Assembly (NCBI GenBank): GCA_964571815.1
Contig: CAZNDN010000036.1
Coordinates: forward strand, 1-31,361
Length of the DNA stretch: 31,361 nucleotides
Direction of reading: 5' to 3'
Source: CAZNDN01 sp964571815
GTDB lineage: Bacteria > Fibrobacterota > Chitinivibrionia > Chitinivibrionales > WJKA01
In this document: one piece after another, positions 7,307 to 15,377 of the stretch
How the letters are laid out: every line of letters begins with the position of its first letter
Numbering within the stretch: the first letter of the stretch is position 1
Made by a program: the position numbers and the translations under genes
The notes under the pieces: generated by a model
What the model was told of the DNA's origin: nothing
Databases searched by the model: none
What the model saw: only the letters and a program-made list of their open reading frames with translations

Positions 7307-8341
7307 ATGATCGAACTTCTGGTAGTGGATGATTCGGCGGTGGTGCGGCAGATCCTCTCGCGTGAAATAGCCAAAGCTCCCGGTATCCATGTGGCCGCAA
7401 CCGCGCCGGACCCCTACATTGCCCGCGACAAAATTCTGCGGCTTCATCCGGATGTCATGACGCTGGATATCGAGATGCCTCGAATGGATGGATTGACGTT
7501 CTTGCGGAAGATAATGAAGTACCATCCGATCCCTGCGATCGTGGTCAGTTCACTCACCCCGAAGGGCGGTACCATGGCAATGGAGGCCCTGGAGATCGGT
7601 GCGGTCGATGTCATTTGCAAGCCGGGAGCCGCGTACACGGTCGGTGATGTCACCGGTGTGTTGATCGATCAGATCCGGGCCGCGGCGCGGGTCGATTCCG
7701 CGGGGATGAGCCGGATGCGGCGCGAGCTTCGCTCGGAACCGCCGCGACGCCTCGCCATGACAAGAACTACCAACAAAATCATCGCCGTGGGCGCGTCGAC
7801 GGGCGGCACCATGGCCATTGAAGCGGTGCTCAGACGCATGCCGCGAAACTGCCCGGGTATCGTTGTGGTGCAGCACATGCCCGAAAAATTCACCCGCTCC
7901 TTCGCCGAGCGGCTCGACAGAGAATGCGAATGCGGTGTGCGTGAAGCCTCCGACGGGGATTCGGTGTCACCGGGCACGGCCCTGATTGCGCCGGGGAATT
8001 TTCATACAGTGGTGAGAAGGAGCGGGGCCCGCTATTACGTAGAGGTCAAGGGTGGGCCGCAGGTGCATCACCAGCGTCCCAGCGTCGAAGTCATGTTCAA
8101 CTCCGTCGCCCGCTACGTGGGCGCAAACGCGGTGGGGGTGATCCTGACCGGTATGGGGGCCGACGGCGCCGCGGGGCTCAAGGCAATGCGTGAAGCGGGT
8201 GCGCATACGATCGCGCAGGATAAGAAAACCAGTATTGTCTGGGGCATGCCGGGCGAGGCGGTGAAGATGGGGGCCGCCGAAGACGTCCTGCCGCTCGATG
8301 CGGTTGCGGAGAAGGCGCTTGGATACGCGGCGCAGGGGTGA
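7307..8341 (+). CDS. cheB: CheB receptor methylesterase / deamidase response regulator
   Basis: 344 aa. Residues 1-120 are a receiver (Asp8/Asp9; phosphoacceptor Asp54 in LDIEMPRMDG; CKPG switch segment). A linker follows, then the methylesterase domain with its catalytic triad: Ser164 in VGASTGG, His190 in VVQHMPEKF and Asp286 in TGMGADGAAG. These residue numbers equal those of enteric CheB. CheB-P removes methyl groups from receptor glutamates, opposing CheR. GGGGAG lies 7 nt before the ATG, and the gene starts 52 nt after the second CheX-like gene. It is complete, with no anomaly. Confidence 0.97.
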   Translation: MIELLVVDDSAVVRQILSREIAKAPGIHVAATAPDPYIARDKILRLHPDVMTLDIEMPRMDGLTFLRKIMKYHPIPAIVVSSLTPKGGTMAMEALEIGAVDVICKPGAAYTVGDVTGVLIDQIRAAARVDSAGMSRMRRELRSEPPRRLAMTRTTNKIIAVGASTGGTMAIEAVLRRMPRNCPGIVVVQHMPEKFTRSFAERLDRECECGVREASDGDSVSPGTALIAPGNFHTVVRRSGARYYVEVKGGPQVHHQRPSVEVMFNSVARYVGANAVGVILTGMGADGAAGLKAMREAGAHTIAQDKKTSIVWGMPGEAVKMGAAEDVLPLDAVAEKALGYAAQG

Positions 8342-8390
8342 GGGGCCGGTGAATACGGAACCGTCTCCGCCCATACTGAGCAGAGGTGGA

Positions 8391-8474
8391 GGGTTTGGTG
8401 CAAAGGAACGCAGAATTGGTGAGAACCACACTGGTCCATGCCGGTCGGCATAGTAAGAGCCGAATGTAAAACCC
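8391..8474 (+). ncRNA. Candidate structured leader element upstream of fapA
   Basis: The 177-nt gap between cheB and fapA contains arms GGGTTT (8391-8396) and AAACCC (8469-8474). They enclose a TGGT-GAGA-ACCA hairpin with a GNRA tetraloop (8417-8428) and an ATGCC-GGTC-GGCAT hairpin (8438-8451). A closing helix around two internal stem-loops, followed 45 nt later by a start codon, is the layout of a cis-regulatory RNA or riboswitch aptamer. It does not match the c-di-GMP-I, c-di-GMP-II or group II intron domain V sequences I can recall. No long open frame explains the conservation-like structure. Pairing is by eye only; covariation is untested. Confidence 0.35.
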
Positions 8475-8518
8475 GGGATGAAAGGCGCTTGAGCCCGACA
8501 ACGGCGAGGAGGTTGATG

Positions 8519-9931
8519 ATGGCGCAAACTACCGACGTACGCGAACGTGTCAGGGTACATATCGCACCCGACCGCATGGCTGCTTATCTGGAGATACGAA
8601 ACGATATCGATACACCGGGAGAACTCAGTGTGGGTCACGTTCTGGATGCATTGGCGCGCCTGGGCGTGACCGAAGGCATCCAGCGGGACATTATCGATGC
8701 GACGATAGAGTTTTTTAACGAATTCGGCGAGGGAGAAGAGGGTGCGGAAATAGCCCGCGGAACGCCGCCGAAGAACGGGGCCGACGGGAGGGTGGAACGC
8801 CTGGTAACCGTACCGTCGGCCGGGCCGAAACAGAACAAGAACGGAACAATTGATTTTCGTGAGACCGGAACAATCGTTCCCGTCAAGAAAGGCCGCCCGC
8901 TTGTGCGAATCATTCCACCCGGGAAGGGGGAGGATGGGCATGATGTGTACGGCAACGTGCTCAAAGCCAAATCCGGTACGCCGGCAACCGTCCCGCAGAC
9001 CGAAAACACCACTTGCCATCGCGGCGACCCCGGTGTGCTCGTGGCGGCTATCGACGGCAGCGTCGTGTTTGCGGGCGGGGAGATGCGGGTGAGCGCATGT
9101 CATTGCGTGGCGGGCCATGTCGACTACGCTACGGGCAACATCCGGTTCCAGGGCACCGTGAAAATCGGCGGAGATGTCAAGGCCGGATTCACGGTTGAAG
9201 CCACCGGCGATATCGAGGTGGGGGGGACGGTGGAAGATGCGGTGGTCAAGGGTGGGGGGGATGTGACGGTCACGTGCGGTTTCGTCGGCTCGGGCAAAGG
9301 GGTAGTCGAGGCGGGCCGCTGTGTACGTGTCGGGTTTGTGCGGAATCAGACGGTGCGCGCCGGTGGTGATATCCTTGTGGGCGGTGAAGCATTCAACAGC
9401 ACTCTCACCACGCAGCGCAGGCTGCTGATCAACGGCAAAGGCATGGGCCTGCGCGGCGGCCGGGCATTCGCCGCGCGGGGCATGGAGCTTTCAAACCTGG
9501 GCACCGAAGCCGAAGTAAAAACGGTCGTTGAACTGGGGTGTGATGCCGAAACCTGGAAGTCCATAACACAGTGGGAGGAACGCATTGCCGTCCTGAAGAA
9601 AAAGAGTGCCCTTTACCACAACCAGCTCACCGAGATCGAGAACGCAAAGAAGAAAAGCAAACAACTCTTCGAAAAGCTCATCGAGAAGATGGAAACCGTG
9701 ATGGAAGAGAAGACCGCCGTCGATGACCAGCTTCGAACGCTCCAGGCTCGATTGAAAAAGCTGGAGCACGACAAGGGTGTGTATCGCACCCCCAGGCTCG
9801 CGGTTGCCGGCAGCACGTACCCCGGTGTCGTGCTTGCGATTCTGGGCTTCACAAAGTCGGTTGACCGGCCCCTGAAAAGGACCGCTTTCAGCCTCGAGAC
9901 GGGCCGAATCAAAGAAACGTTGATCGGCTGA
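8519..9931 (+). CDS. FapA / DUF342 family protein
   Basis: 470 aa. ATG 8519 is preferred because GAGGAGG ends 6 nt upstream; ATG 8516 is possible. DUF342 (FapA) proteins have an N-terminal helical/beta region, a central right-handed beta-helix-like repeat and a C-terminal coiled coil. Here the N-terminal part contains the typical segment KKGRPLVRIIPPGKGEDGHD. Residues about 190-330 show short repeated beta turns rich in Gly and Val, such as VKIGGDVKAGFTVEATGD and VRAGGDILVGG. Residues about 345-425 are a highly charged coiled coil. The family is linked to flagellar assembly and is often found near chemotaxis or flagellar genes, which fits here. There is no signal peptide; the protein is probably cytoplasmic or peripheral. 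Biochemical role is poorly defined in the family. Confidence 0.88.
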   Translation: MAQTTDVRERVRVHIAPDRMAAYLEIRNDIDTPGELSVGHVLDALARLGVTEGIQRDIIDATIEFFNEFGEGEEGAEIARGTPPKNGADGRVERLVTVPSAGPKQNKNGTIDFRETGTIVPVKKGRPLVRIIPPGKGEDGHDVYGNVLKAKSGTPATVPQTENTTCHRGDPGVLVAAIDGSVVFAGGEMRVSACHCVAGHVDYATGNIRFQGTVKIGGDVKAGFTVEATGDIEVGGTVEDAVVKGGGDVTVTCGFVGSGKGVVEAGRCVRVGFVRNQTVRAGGDILVGGEAFNSTLTTQRRLLINGKGMGLRGGRAFAARGMELSNLGTEAEVKTVVELGCDAETWKSITQWEERIAVLKKKSALYHNQLTEIENAKKKSKQLFEKLIEKMETVMEEKTAVDDQLRTLQARLKKLEHDKGVYRTPRLAVAGSTYPGVVLAILGFTKSVDRPLKRTAFSLETGRIKETLIG

Positions 9932-10007
9932 GGGGTGACGCCCGGTCAGCTCACTCAAACATGGATCTGCTTCAGGTGGCCGACTTCGCCGCGGTCGGTC
10001 CGGTTGC

Positions 10008-10034
10008 AAAAAAAGCAGGGACGGATATCCCTGC
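10008..10034 (-). terminator. Intrinsic terminator of the hsp20 operon
   Basis: Read on the minus strand, a perfect 7-bp stem GCAGGGA/TCCCTGC with a 6-nt loop is followed immediately by seven T. It begins 33 nt after the last hsp20 stop. This is a textbook Rho-independent terminator. On the plus strand there is no T-run, so it does not terminate fapA. Confidence 0.93.
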
Positions 10035-10066
10035 CCGTCCCTGCCGATCGTCTCCTTTCGTGCACT

Positions 10067-10465
10067 CTATGCCGATATCTCGATCTTCCGCGGCTTCGCC
10101 GACTCCTTCTTCGGGATCGTGATCTCCAGAAGACCGTTTTCCAGTTTGGCGTTGACCTTGTCCTTGTCGTAGTCTTCGGAGATCTGAAACGCCCGGTAGT
10201 AGTCTCCGATCCGGTACTGACGCAGTACGGCGCCTTCCCGTTCGGCCTGAGAGTTCTTCGCCCTGATCACCAGGCTGTCCGTCTCGTCGACCTGAATCGA
10301 CACATCGCCCTTCGCCACCCCGGGAAGGTCAACCGCAAAGACCACCTCGTCGTCCGATGCGTAAATATCTACATCGGGTCTATAGGCCTGACCGCTGTGA
10401 TTCATCTGCTCCGCCGCGGTCGTGCTGACTTCCTGCTTCTCGCGCTTTTCGACTTCGCCTGCCAT
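10067..10465 (-). CDS. Hsp20 family small heat-shock protein (third gene of operon)
   Basis: 132 aa from ATG 10465; GGGAGGTG lies at proper spacing, whereas the GTG three codons earlier abuts the ribosome site. The product is an alpha-crystallin-domain chaperone: the N-terminal arm is short and charged, then the domain starts at YRPDVDIYASDDEVVF and continues through LPGVAKGDVSIQVD, ending with the motif ENGLLEITIPK. A short C-terminal tail (PRKIEISA) supplies the I-x-I oligomerisation element. Small heat-shock proteins hold unfolding proteins without ATP. Last in a three-gene run, it lies 18 nt after its neighbour and 33 nt before the terminator. Confidence 0.95.
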   Translation of the reverse strand: MAGEVEKREKQEVSTTAAEQMNHSGQAYRPDVDIYASDDEVVFAVDLPGVAKGDVSIQVDETDSLVIRAKNSQAEREGAVLRQYRIGDYYRAFQISEDYDKDKVNAKLENGLLEITIPKKESAKPRKIEISA

Positions 10466-10483
10466 GGTGTTCACCTCCCTTCC

Positions 10484-10906
10484 CTATTTGGCCTCGATTG
10501 AGATCGTTCTGGGTTTCGCCTCTTCCGCCTTGGGCATCGTCACGGTAAGGACCCCGTTGGTGAATGAAGCGCGCATGGCGTCCGATGCCACCTTCGACGG
10601 CACCCTGATTGTCTTCTGAAATTCGCCGGTTGCGCGTTCACGCCGGATTTCGGTCATGTCTTTCACCCGCTCGGGCACCGCTCGCCTGCCGGCAATGGTG
10701 AGAACGCCGTCGGAGTATGTCACCGACACATCGTCCTTGCCCGTGCCGGGCACCTCGGCGGTCACGACCAGGTTGTCGTTGTCTTCGTACATGTTCACCA
10801 GCGGATACGATGCAGCGGCGTACGACCTTCCCGAGTCACCCAGCAGACTGTCCATCTCCCTGCGCATCCGATCCATCTCTCGCCACAAATCTACGTCCCA
10901 CAACAT
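10484..10906 (-). CDS. Hsp20 family small heat-shock protein (second gene of operon)
   Basis: 140 aa from ATG 10906, preceded by GGGAGGTG at good spacing; the reading frame extends further upstream but without a comparable site. The N-terminus (MLWDVDLWREMDRMRREMD) is the classical Hsp20 amphipathic arm. The alpha-crystallin domain runs from about YPLVNMYEDNDNLVV, through VPGTGKDDVSV, to TNGVLTVTMPK. The tail PRTISIEAK contains the I-x-I element. It lies 31 nt downstream of the first hsp20 and 18 nt upstream of the third. Of the three, this one looks most like the canonical archaeal/bacterial Hsp16-type protein. Confidence 0.95.
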   Translation of the reverse strand: MLWDVDLWREMDRMRREMDSLLGDSGRSYAAASYPLVNMYEDNDNLVVTAEVPGTGKDDVSVTYSDGVLTIAGRRAVPERVKDMTEIRRERATGEFQKTIRVPSKVASDAMRASFTNGVLTVTMPKAEEAKPRTISIEAK

Positions 10907-10937
10907 ACCGATCACCTCCCTTAAGTTGAGTTGAACA

Positions 10938-11396
10938 TCATTCGACCTCGATCTGCACCGCTTCCCTTCGGCTTGCAGCCTTCGGCAGCGCAACCGTCAG
11001 TACCCCGTGACGGTATTTCGCTTTCGCTTTCTCGAAATCCACATTCTCACCCAGCGGAATGTCCCTTCGGAAGCTGCCGTAGCTGCACTCACTGTAGTGA
11101 CGCCCCTTTTTCTTCTCTTCCTTCTCCTCCTTCTTCTCGCCCTGAATCCTCAGCACCCCGTCCTGCCAGCTCAGGTCGATGTCCTTCTCGGTCATGCCCG
11201 GTATCTCGGCACGCACCGTGACTTCCTTGTTGTCCTCCGAGACATCCACCGACGGCAGACGGGTTCCCGGGAAACTGCGTGCCGGCGAAAGCACGGCCTC
11301 CCACGGATCGTCCCATACTCTGTCCAGCCAGTCTCCCAACTTTTGTGCCGGCGCCGCGGTGCGCCGACCCTTGCCCCACGGGATCAAGCTCCTCAT
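10938..11396 (-). CDS. Hsp20 family small heat-shock protein (first gene of operon)
   Basis: 152 aa from ATG 11396, with AAAGGAGGTG just upstream, the strongest ribosome site of the operon. The N-terminus (MRSLIPWGKGRR) is basic and followed by a Trp-rich arm (WLDRVWDDPW). The alpha-crystallin domain contains VDVSEDNKEVTV, IPGMTEKDIDLS and RHGVLTVALPK. It has a long, highly charged insertion of Glu and Lys (EKKEEKEEKKKGRHYSE) in the mid-domain loop. The sequence ends AVQIEVE with an I-x-V version of the C-terminal anchor. Three divergent paralogues in one operon suggest hetero-oligomers or different client ranges, which is inference. Confidence 0.95.
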   Translation of the reverse strand: MRSLIPWGKGRRTAAPAQKLGDWLDRVWDDPWEAVLSPARSFPGTRLPSVDVSEDNKEVTVRAEIPGMTEKDIDLSWQDGVLRIQGEKKEEKEEKKKGRHYSECSYGSFRRDIPLGENVDFEKAKAKYRHGVLTVALPKAASRREAVQIEVE

Positions 11397-11730
11397 ACGA
11401 CACCTCCTTTGGTTGAGTTGCGCTTTTCGACTTCGACCTGGGTAATTAGCAAAAGCCGTGCCGAGACCGTGCACGCCCGCAAACCGATGCTGAAGCGGCA
11501 AAAATGGTCCCGGGGCGGGGACGAGAGCAGGATGAAAGGTGAAGGGGTGTTCGAAATTTGAATGAGCGGTGTTGCTTTTTGAAACACCGCACGAAAGGGG
11601 TCAGGATCCGGGAGTCGACATGTCTCCGAAATGGTGGCCGGGAGCGGCAATAATTCGGGTCCTTCGTACGTATACGAAATGGATTTCCGTAACCATGGCA
11701 ATCCCCTGCACTTGTGAGCGGAGCCCCTCC
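11397..11730. other. Divergent intergenic region between the hsp20 operon and the J-domain gene
   Basis: 334 nt with no convincing gene. It must hold the promoters for the leftward hsp20 operon and the rightward J-domain gene. It contains the inverted repeat listed separately (11566-11590) and, next to it, an AT-leaning segment with TTCGAAATTTGAA (11551-11563). I could not find a convincing sigma-32 promoter (CTTGAAA with CCCCAT) in either direction, nor a match to the CIRCE sequence. Confidence 0.6.
11566..11590. promoter_or_regulatory. Inverted repeat, 8-bp arms with 9-nt spacer; candidate heat-shock operator
   Basis: GCGGTGTT (11566-11573) and AACACCGC (11583-11590) are perfect complements separated by 9 nt. 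The 9-nt spacer equals that of CIRCE, the HrcA operator, but the arm sequence is different. It lies 170 nt upstream of the first hsp20 start and 141 nt upstream of the J-domain start, a position suited to controlling both. A hairpin acting in RNA is also possible; the loop is T-rich rather than the downstream flank, so a terminator is unlikely. Confidence 0.4.
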
Positions 11731-12123
11731 ATGACTGAGAACCACTACGTTGTCCTCGGTGTGGACCCCGATGCTTCACCGGAGGAGATACGCACCGCGT
11801 TCCGCGGGCTTGCCAAAAAGTACCATCCCGATCATCACGGGGGGGACGGTGAAACGTTCCGGAGGATACGCCATGCCTACTCCGTACTGAGCGATCCCCG
11901 GAGCCGGCGCTCCTACGATCGATCGCTCCGTCCCCCTCCGCCGCCCCCGCGGCGCCGCGGCGGACTGTTCCGTGATGTAACGGACGAGAAAATCGGGCGT
12001 CGCCCGGTGGTGGAACCGCCGGGGCCGGACCGCAGACGGTCGCCGTGTGCATCCTCAGAGGGCTTTTTCCGGGATTTCGATCGCTCCCTCGACGAGGTTT
12101 TCGAGTGGTTCCGGAGAATGTGA
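11731..12123 (+). CDS. Short J-domain (DnaJ-like) co-chaperone
   Basis: 130 aa from ATG 11731; the reading frame is longer, with ATG 11695 as an alternative, but the J domain starts within a few residues of this ATG. Residues 3-67 form the J domain: NHYVVLGVDPDASPEEIRTAF, then HPD at 32-34, which stimulates Hsp70 ATPase, and FRRIRHAYSVLSDPRSRRSYD. There is no Gly/Phe region, zinc-finger or canonical C-terminal substrate domain. Instead comes a Pro/Arg linker (a run of six Pro) and an amphipathic tail, FFRDFDRSLDEVFEWFRRM. That makes it a class C J-protein. It diverges from the hsp20 operon, which fits transfer of clients from small heat-shock proteins to Hsp70, but no dnaK is in the window. 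Confidence 0.88.
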   Translation: MTENHYVVLGVDPDASPEEIRTAFRGLAKKYHPDHHGGDGETFRRIRHAYSVLSDPRSRRSYDRSLRPPPPPPRRRGGLFRDVTDEKIGRRPVVEPPGPDRRRSPCASSEGFFRDFDRSLDEVFEWFRRM

Positions 12124-12236
12124 ACCGCTCTCGGTTCTCCCGCTCCCCGTGCCGTTGTTCACGACAACTTCGCACACAGACTCCCTGCCCCTCATCAGAA
12201 CGCGAGACTCCTCGACCGTCCCGTCCCGGCCGGCTT

Positions 12237-12245
12237 TGCTAAAAT
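12237..12245 (+). promoter_or_regulatory. Candidate extended -10 promoter upstream of fkp
   Basis: TGCTAAAAT fits the extended -10 form TG-n-TAtAAT with one mismatch and lies in an AT-rich island inside GC-rich sequence, about 144 nt before the fkp start. No good -35 hexamer is visible, as expected for extended -10 promoters. It would drive fkp and, by read-through, the glgE-treS-glgB run. The remaining sequence between the J-domain stop and fkp shows no gene. Confidence 0.4.
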
Positions 12246-12388
12246 ATATCTTCAATAATTCCATTACCGGCGCCGGTTCCGTGCGGAACTGCCTTCACCA
12301 CGCGGAGACAGTCGAACCGCCGGACCCGCGGTCCGATCGATCGTGCTCCGGGGCCGCCGGTTTTCCTCGCAGGGGAGTCGAAAAACGT

Positions 12389-15325
12389 ATGTCAATACTT
12401 GACACATGCATCATTACCGCTTCGACGCCGCGGCAGGCGGAACAGTTCAGGACACTTATCCGTCGGCGTGTCGACCATGGACTCTATCCGCGCGAAATCG
12501 ACTTCCGCGTCTATTCCGACCCCGAATCGGGACGAGTCGGCAGCGGGGGTGGTACACTGCTGGCGCTGAAGAGCCTAATGGAGGATTGCGGCAACGCCGC
12601 GGACGCGGACTTCTTTGACGGCCGCCGCGTATTGATCGTCCATGCGGGCGGCGAAAGCCGGCGCATGCCCGCATACGTTCCCGAAGGGAAGATCTTTTCA
12701 CCCGTTCCCGTTGCCGCGAGTTCGGTTTTCCCGCCGGTGATCCTGGACCTCCAGCTTACCCTTTTTCTGAAATACCCGTGGCGCGCCGGAGAAGTGGTGA
12801 TTTGCTCCGGGGATGTCGTTATCGATTTCGATATCTCTCTGGTCCCGCGCGCCAGGGGAGATATCTGCGGTTTTGCGGCGCGCGCCTCCTGTGAGCAGGG
12901 TTCGCGTCACGGCGTGTACAAGCTGGAGCGGGATCACGTGCGCGTCGAAGACTTCCTTCAGAAGGCGCCGGTGGACGTGCTCCTCTCCCGGGCGGCTTTT
13001 GAGGGAACGAGAGATTGCGCCCTGGATATCGGTATCGTGTCGTTGAGCCCGGCGGCGGCCGCCGCATTCATTGCCCTGGGAAATGCCGCTCCCTCCGGAG
13101 CCGGGTCCGTCACGAGTACGCTCATGCAGGGTCAATGCGGTTTCGACCTGTACCTTGAAATACTTACCGCGTGCCTCGCGGGGATCACCTTTGAAGCGTT
13201 CCACGAAAGGGTGAGAGGTTCCACCCGCATGGAAGAGTCGCTGCTTCGGGTGGTTTTCGACGAGTTCTCGCGATTTACCCTTTCGGCGGTCCTGACCAGG
13301 TCAACCACCTTCCTTCATTTCGGCTCCCTGTCGGAATTTCACAACTCATGTCGCGAACTGTTCAGCCGGGGATTGCGACCGTTTTATGTCGGGGAAGAAG
13401 AGGAGGTCGAAGTAACCGTCACCACCGAACAGGTGGAATACAACAGCGTGGCGTTCGGCGCCCCGCTGGGGGCGCACAAAGGTGTCGTGGCGGAGGCGGT
13501 GCGGGACTCCACGGTACATACCGCCCTGGGAAACAATCTCTTTTTCGGCCTGGAGGGTTTCTCGGCCGAATGGCTCGTCCCGGAAGGAATATGCATCGAC
13601 TTCAGAGAGATTGACGGCAGGCCCGTCCGGCTGGTGTACTCGATCTATGACACATTCAAGCCGCGGGAGGAGATTGCGGACCTGGTTTTCTGTGGAATGC
13701 CCATGGATGAATGGCTGCGCACGCACGAGTTGCGGCCCGAGGATGTCTGGGATGAGCCCGATGCCGGCGACCTTCCGCGGGCCCGCCTCTTTCCCGCCGA
13801 CCTTCCGGCAACGTCCTTGCCCGGCTACTGGCAAAGACCGCCCGATCCCGAATGGGTGGAACAGTTCCGGGGCATGCGTCGATACTCCCTCTCCGAGATA
13901 CATGCCGCGGATGACCCCCTCCGTCGTGACGAGCGCCGCTGTGCCATACGGGCCCGGGTCCTGCGTGAGCGCCTCGCGAACGGGCTCGGGTGGAAAAGCA
14001 TGAGCGCGCCCGATTTTCGCCGCGTAGTCGATAAGGCCGGTTTGGAGGAAAAGCTTGAAAAGACCTGCGGGAGGACCGACGATCAGGTGCTCAAGTCGTA
14101 CCGCGAAACGCTGCTGGACGAGCTGAAAGGCGCGACCGATTTTGAGATTCATGAACCGGTGCTCGAAGTCGATTTCCTGGGACCGCGTGCTCAGGCGGAA
14201 CCGCTGCGTCCGGCCGTCAAGGAAGATCAGATCGTGTGGGCCCGGTGCCCGGTGCGGCTCGATCTGGCCGGAGGGTGGTCGGATACGCCCCCCTACACGC
14301 TTCGTCACGGCGGACAGGTCGTTAACGTTGCCGTGAACCTCAACGGCCAGCCGCCGGTACAGGTGTTTTGCCGAAGGACCACCGAGCCGCACGTGCGGAT
14401 CCATTCGATCGACCTGGGAATGACCGAAACGATCACCGACTTCGGCCCGCTGGATGATTTCCGCGATCCCCTGTCGCCTTTCGGCCTTCCCCGGGCCGCC
14501 CTCTCGCTGATGGGTCTCAACAGGACCTCACGGCCCGACGCTTCCCTTGGGCAGTGTCTGACCGAGATCGGCGGCGGCCTCGAAATCTCGCTCCTGTGTG
14601 CCGTGCCGAAGGGTTCCGGTGTTGGAACGTCGTCGATACTGGGAGCGGTCATTCTTGCGGCCCTCCACCGGTTTTTCGGGCGCAGGCACACCGACACCGA
14701 GCTTTTCCGCCAGGTGCTGCAGATGGAACAGATGCTGACCACGGGCGGGGGCTGGCAGGACCAGATCGGAGGAGTTGCCGGGGGCGTGAAATACATCGAG
14801 AGCAAGCCCGGTGTCAGCGTGGTTCCCATGGTGCATCGCCTCGATGCGCACCTCTTTGAGGACCCGGCCTTTCACCGGCGTTTCACGCTTTTCTATACCG
14901 GTATTACCCGACTGGCCAAACATATTCTGCGCGATGTGATCAGGGAGGTCAACCGGAATACGCCGGCGTACCTCTTCACGCTCAATCTCGTGCGCCAACT
15001 GGCCCTCGAAGCACGTGATGCGCTCGGTCTGCGAAACTATCGGGCCGTCACCTCGATCCTTCGTCGCTCATGGGAAGCAAACAAGCGGATCCACTCCGGC
15101 AGCACCAACGAGCAGGTTGAGCGGCTCTTCCGGGAAACGGCGGCCCACTACGATGCCGTCAAGCTTCCGGGCGCCGGTGGAGGGGGATACGCACTGTTCG
15201 CCTCGGCCGGTGTGGAGGAGGCCGACAGACTTCGCGAATGCCTGCGGCGGGATTTCGAAGATCACCGCGCCAGGATTGTAGAATTTGGACTGAACCGGGA
15301 AGGACTGCAGGTAACCGTGTCGTAA
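12389..15325 (+). CDS. fkp: Bifunctional L-fucokinase / L-fucose-1-phosphate guanylyltransferase
   Basis: 978 aa, close to the roughly 950 aa of Bacteroides Fkp. The start ATG 12389 is where homology-like sequence begins (MSILDTCIITAS); an AGGGGAG lies rather far upstream. The N-terminal half is the fucose-1-phosphate GDP-transferase: GSGGGTLLAL, then HAGGESRRMPAYVPEGKIF at about 85-103, the nucleotide-binding signature. The C-terminal part is a GHMP-type kinase: PVRLDLAGGWSDTPP (about 621-635), the phosphate loop PKGSGVGTSS (about 740-749) and the final PGAGGGGYALF (about 927-937). The enzyme phosphorylates L-fucose at C1 and then transfers GMP to make GDP-fucose for fucosylated glycans, without the de novo pathway. 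It starts a same-strand run with glgE 52 nt downstream, an unusual partner. A related heptose or other deoxysugar kinase is less likely. Confidence 0.88.
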   Translation: MSILDTCIITASTPRQAEQFRTLIRRRVDHGLYPREIDFRVYSDPESGRVGSGGGTLLALKSLMEDCGNAADADFFDGRRVLIVHAGGESRRMPAYVPEGKIFSPVPVAASSVFPPVILDLQLTLFLKYPWRAGEVVICSGDVVIDFDISLVPRARGDICGFAARASCEQGSRHGVYKLERDHVRVEDFLQKAPVDVLLSRAAFEGTRDCALDIGIVSLSPAAAAAFIALGNAAPSGAGSVTSTLMQGQCGFDLYLEILTACLAGITFEAFHERVRGSTRMEESLLRVVFDEFSRFTLSAVLTRSTTFLHFGSLSEFHNSCRELFSRGLRPFYVGEEEEVEVTVTTEQVEYNSVAFGAPLGAHKGVVAEAVRDSTVHTALGNNLFFGLEGFSAEWLVPEGICIDFREIDGRPVRLVYSIYDTFKPREEIADLVFCGMPMDEWLRTHELRPEDVWDEPDAGDLPRARLFPADLPATSLPGYWQRPPDPEWVEQFRGMRRYSLSEIHAADDPLRRDERRCAIRARVLRERLANGLGWKSMSAPDFRRVVDKAGLEEKLEKTCGRTDDQVLKSYRETLLDELKGATDFEIHEPVLEVDFLGPRAQAEPLRPAVKEDQIVWARCPVRLDLAGGWSDTPPYTLRHGGQVVNVAVNLNGQPPVQVFCRRTTEPHVRIHSIDLGMTETITDFGPLDDFRDPLSPFGLPRAALSLMGLNRTSRPDASLGQCLTEIGGGLEISLLCAVPKGSGVGTSSILGAVILAALHRFFGRRHTDTELFRQVLQMEQMLTTGGGWQDQIGGVAGGVKYIESKPGVSVVPMVHRLDAHLFEDPAFHRRFTLFYTGITRLAKHILRDVIREVNRNTPAYLFTLNLVRQLALEARDALGLRNYRAVTSILRRSWEANKRIHSGSTNEQVERLFRETAAHYDAVKLPGAGGGGYALFASAGVEEADRLRECLRRDFEDHRARIVEFGLNREGLQVTVS

Positions 15326-15377
15326 AACCGCGGGAAGATACGGATTGGTCCGGAGGTTGTGAGGGAGTGTGAAGGGA

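Noticed and set aside
8342..8518. c-di-GMP riboswitch or group II intron remnant before fapA
   Set aside because: The hallmark conserved segments are absent; GAGCCGAATG resembles intron domain V but its complementary closing half is missing. Kept only as an unclassified structured element.
11397..11730. Sigma-32 or CIRCE heat-shock control site
   Set aside because: Neither consensus is matched on either strand; only an unrelated inverted repeat is present.
12047..12388. 114-residue N-terminal extension of the fkp reading frame
   Set aside because: Overlaps the J-domain gene and contains the candidate promoter; Fkp-like sequence begins only at ATG 12389.
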